Assembly: GCA_030746555.1 (NCBI GenBank) | Contig: JASLMK010000023.1 | Coordinates: forward strand, 1 to 64,000 | Direction of reading: 5' to 3' | Length of the DNA stretch: 64,000 nt | DNA from: Planctomycetota bacterium | GTDB taxonomy: Bacteria > Planctomycetota > UBA1135 > GCA-002686595 | In this document: in pieces, positions 63,197 through 64,000 of the stretch | How positions within the stretch are numbered: position 1 is the first letter of the stretch | Layout: every line of letters begins with the position of its first letter | Notes under the pieces: generated by a model | Told to the model about the DNA's origin: nothing | What the model saw: the letters and a program-made list of their open reading frames with translations, nothing else | The model's database searches: none | Position numbers and translations under genes: made by a program

Positions 63197-64000
63197 ATGA
63201 AGCGGACTCCCCTCCACGACTGCCACGAAGCGCTGGGCGGGCGCATGATCGAGTTCGGCGGGTGGAGCATGCCGGTGCAGTACGGCCCGATCCTCGAAGA
63301 GGTCCGCCAGGTCCGGGAGCGCGTGGGCCTGTTCGACCTCGGCCACATGGGGCGCGTCCGCGTCTTGGGTCCCGACGCCCTGCGCTACATCGACAGGATC
63401 GCGACCAACCACTGTGAGCGCATCCCCCAGGGTTCCATCCGCTACGCCCTGTTCTGTCGCCCCGACGGCAGCCCGATCGACGACCTGTTGGTCTACCGCG
63501 AGCCCGAATCGGTCTACCTGGTGATCAACGCCGCCAACACCGACGCCGACCTGGAGTGGATGGCGGAGCACCTCGGCGAAGCGGACGCGGTGATCGAGGA
63601 CCTGACGGCGTCCACCACGATGCTCGCCCTGCAGGGGCCGCGCTCCACCGAGGTGCTGGCGAGCGTCTGCTCGCCCGGCGACATCGAGGCCCTGGGCTAC
63701 TACAAGTTCACGACGACGAGCGTGTGCGGCGTCGCGGGCACCCGCGTCAGCCGCACCGGCTACACCGGCGAGGTCGGCTACGAGATCTACGTGGCCAACG
63801 ACGACGCGCGGGGCGTCTGGGAAGGGCTGCTCGCCGCCGACGCCGCGGTGCGCCCGATCGGTCTGGGGGCCCGAGACACCCTGCGCCTGGAGGCGGGGAT
63901 GGCGCTCTACGGCCACGAGATCGACCCCACCCACAACCCGGTGGAGGCCGGCCTCTCGTTCGCGATCTCCTTCAGCGCGGAGAAGGGCGACTGGATCGGG
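63197..64000 (+). CDS. gcvT: glycine cleavage system T protein (aminomethyltransferase), 3' end outside window
   Basis: 268 codons from ATG 63197 run to the last base. GcvT takes the aminomethyl group from the H protein and transfers the one-carbon unit to tetrahydrofolate. The start MKRTPLHDCHEALGGRMIEF is typical. Folate-site and structural motifs present are GGWSMPVQYG, GLFDLGHMGRV, LALQGPRS, VSRTGYTGEVGYEIY and IGLGARDTLRLEAGMALYGH. About 100 residues of the C-terminal barrel are missing only because of the window edge. Controlled by the riboswitch and terminator just upstream. Confidence 0.96.
   Translation, partial: MKRTPLHDCHEALGGRMIEFGGWSMPVQYGPILEEVRQVRERVGLFDLGHMGRVRVLGPDALRYIDRIATNHCERIPQGSIRYALFCRPDGSPIDDLLVYREPESVYLVINAANTDADLEWMAEHLGEADAVIEDLTASTTMLALQGPRSTEVLASVCSPGDIEALGYYKFTTTSVCGVAGTRVSRTGYTGEVGYEIYVANDDARGVWEGLLAADAAVRPIGLGARDTLRLEAGMALYGHEIDPTHNPVEAGLSFAISFSAEKGDWIG

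Overview
The window is 64 kb of very GC-rich bacterial DNA with dense coding on both strands. Organism: a Gram-negative-type envelope is indicated by KdsB (Kdo activation), many lipoproteins and exported proteins with lipoboxes or signal peptides, and LysM and AnmK cell-wall genes. The content (Thr-type sulfatase-fold enzymes, VIT/VWA proteins, FG-GAP and SbsA-type Ig proteins, a histone H1-like Lys/Ala repeat protein beside HU, DUF1844, an MglA/roadblock cluster, and recurring C-terminal modules on exported proteins) fits a high-GC member of the Planctomycetota. That placement is inference; no rRNA lies in the window. There is no prophage, CRISPR array or intact insertion sequence.

Layout. 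0-11 kb: end of a TMTC-like TPR membrane protein, two alkaline-phosphatase/sulfatase-fold proteins on opposite strands, and two exported proteins (a subtilase and a protein of unknown function) that share a 430-residue C-terminal half. An unstable gap at 10.4-11.06 kb follows, with a gene remnant, a small inverted-repeat element and a 43-bp tandem repeat. 11-22.5 kb: MauE-thioredoxin protein, methyltransferase, M28 peptidase, a solitary aminotransferase-like C-domain, thrB, a degenerate PTS enzyme I, a thermonuclease, an SGNH-BtpA-MoaB run and a cupredoxin. 22.5-40.3 kb: FTCD (histidine/folate), a two-component pair, two von Willebrand-factor proteins, an FG-GAP lipoprotein, tRNA-Thr(CGT), a HEAT/pseudo-receiver protein, anmK, an NtrC-type regulator and a LysM protein. 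40.6-52.5 kb: GT-C glycosyltransferase, a lipoprotein-kdsB-pyrG-DUF1844 run, a glutaryl-CoA dehydrogenase, an EI24 protein, metG, HU, the H1-like protein and rpmB.

52.7-57.2 kb holds the most interesting unit: five minus-strand genes that overlap or abut. In transcription order they are a membrane coiled-coil protein, a TPR protein with a roadblock-like C-terminus, a roadblock protein, an MglA-type Ras-like GTPase with a long Pro/Ala linker and C-terminal membrane anchor, and another roadblock protein. It reads as a membrane-tethered GTPase/roadblock signalling or polarity module. 57.4-64 kb: a giant SbsA-Ig lipoprotein, a beta-propeller protein, then a single-aptamer glycine riboswitch with an intrinsic terminator leading into gcvT, which runs off the end.

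Limits: all functional calls come from motifs and remembered family features. No alignment, HMM or database search was run.
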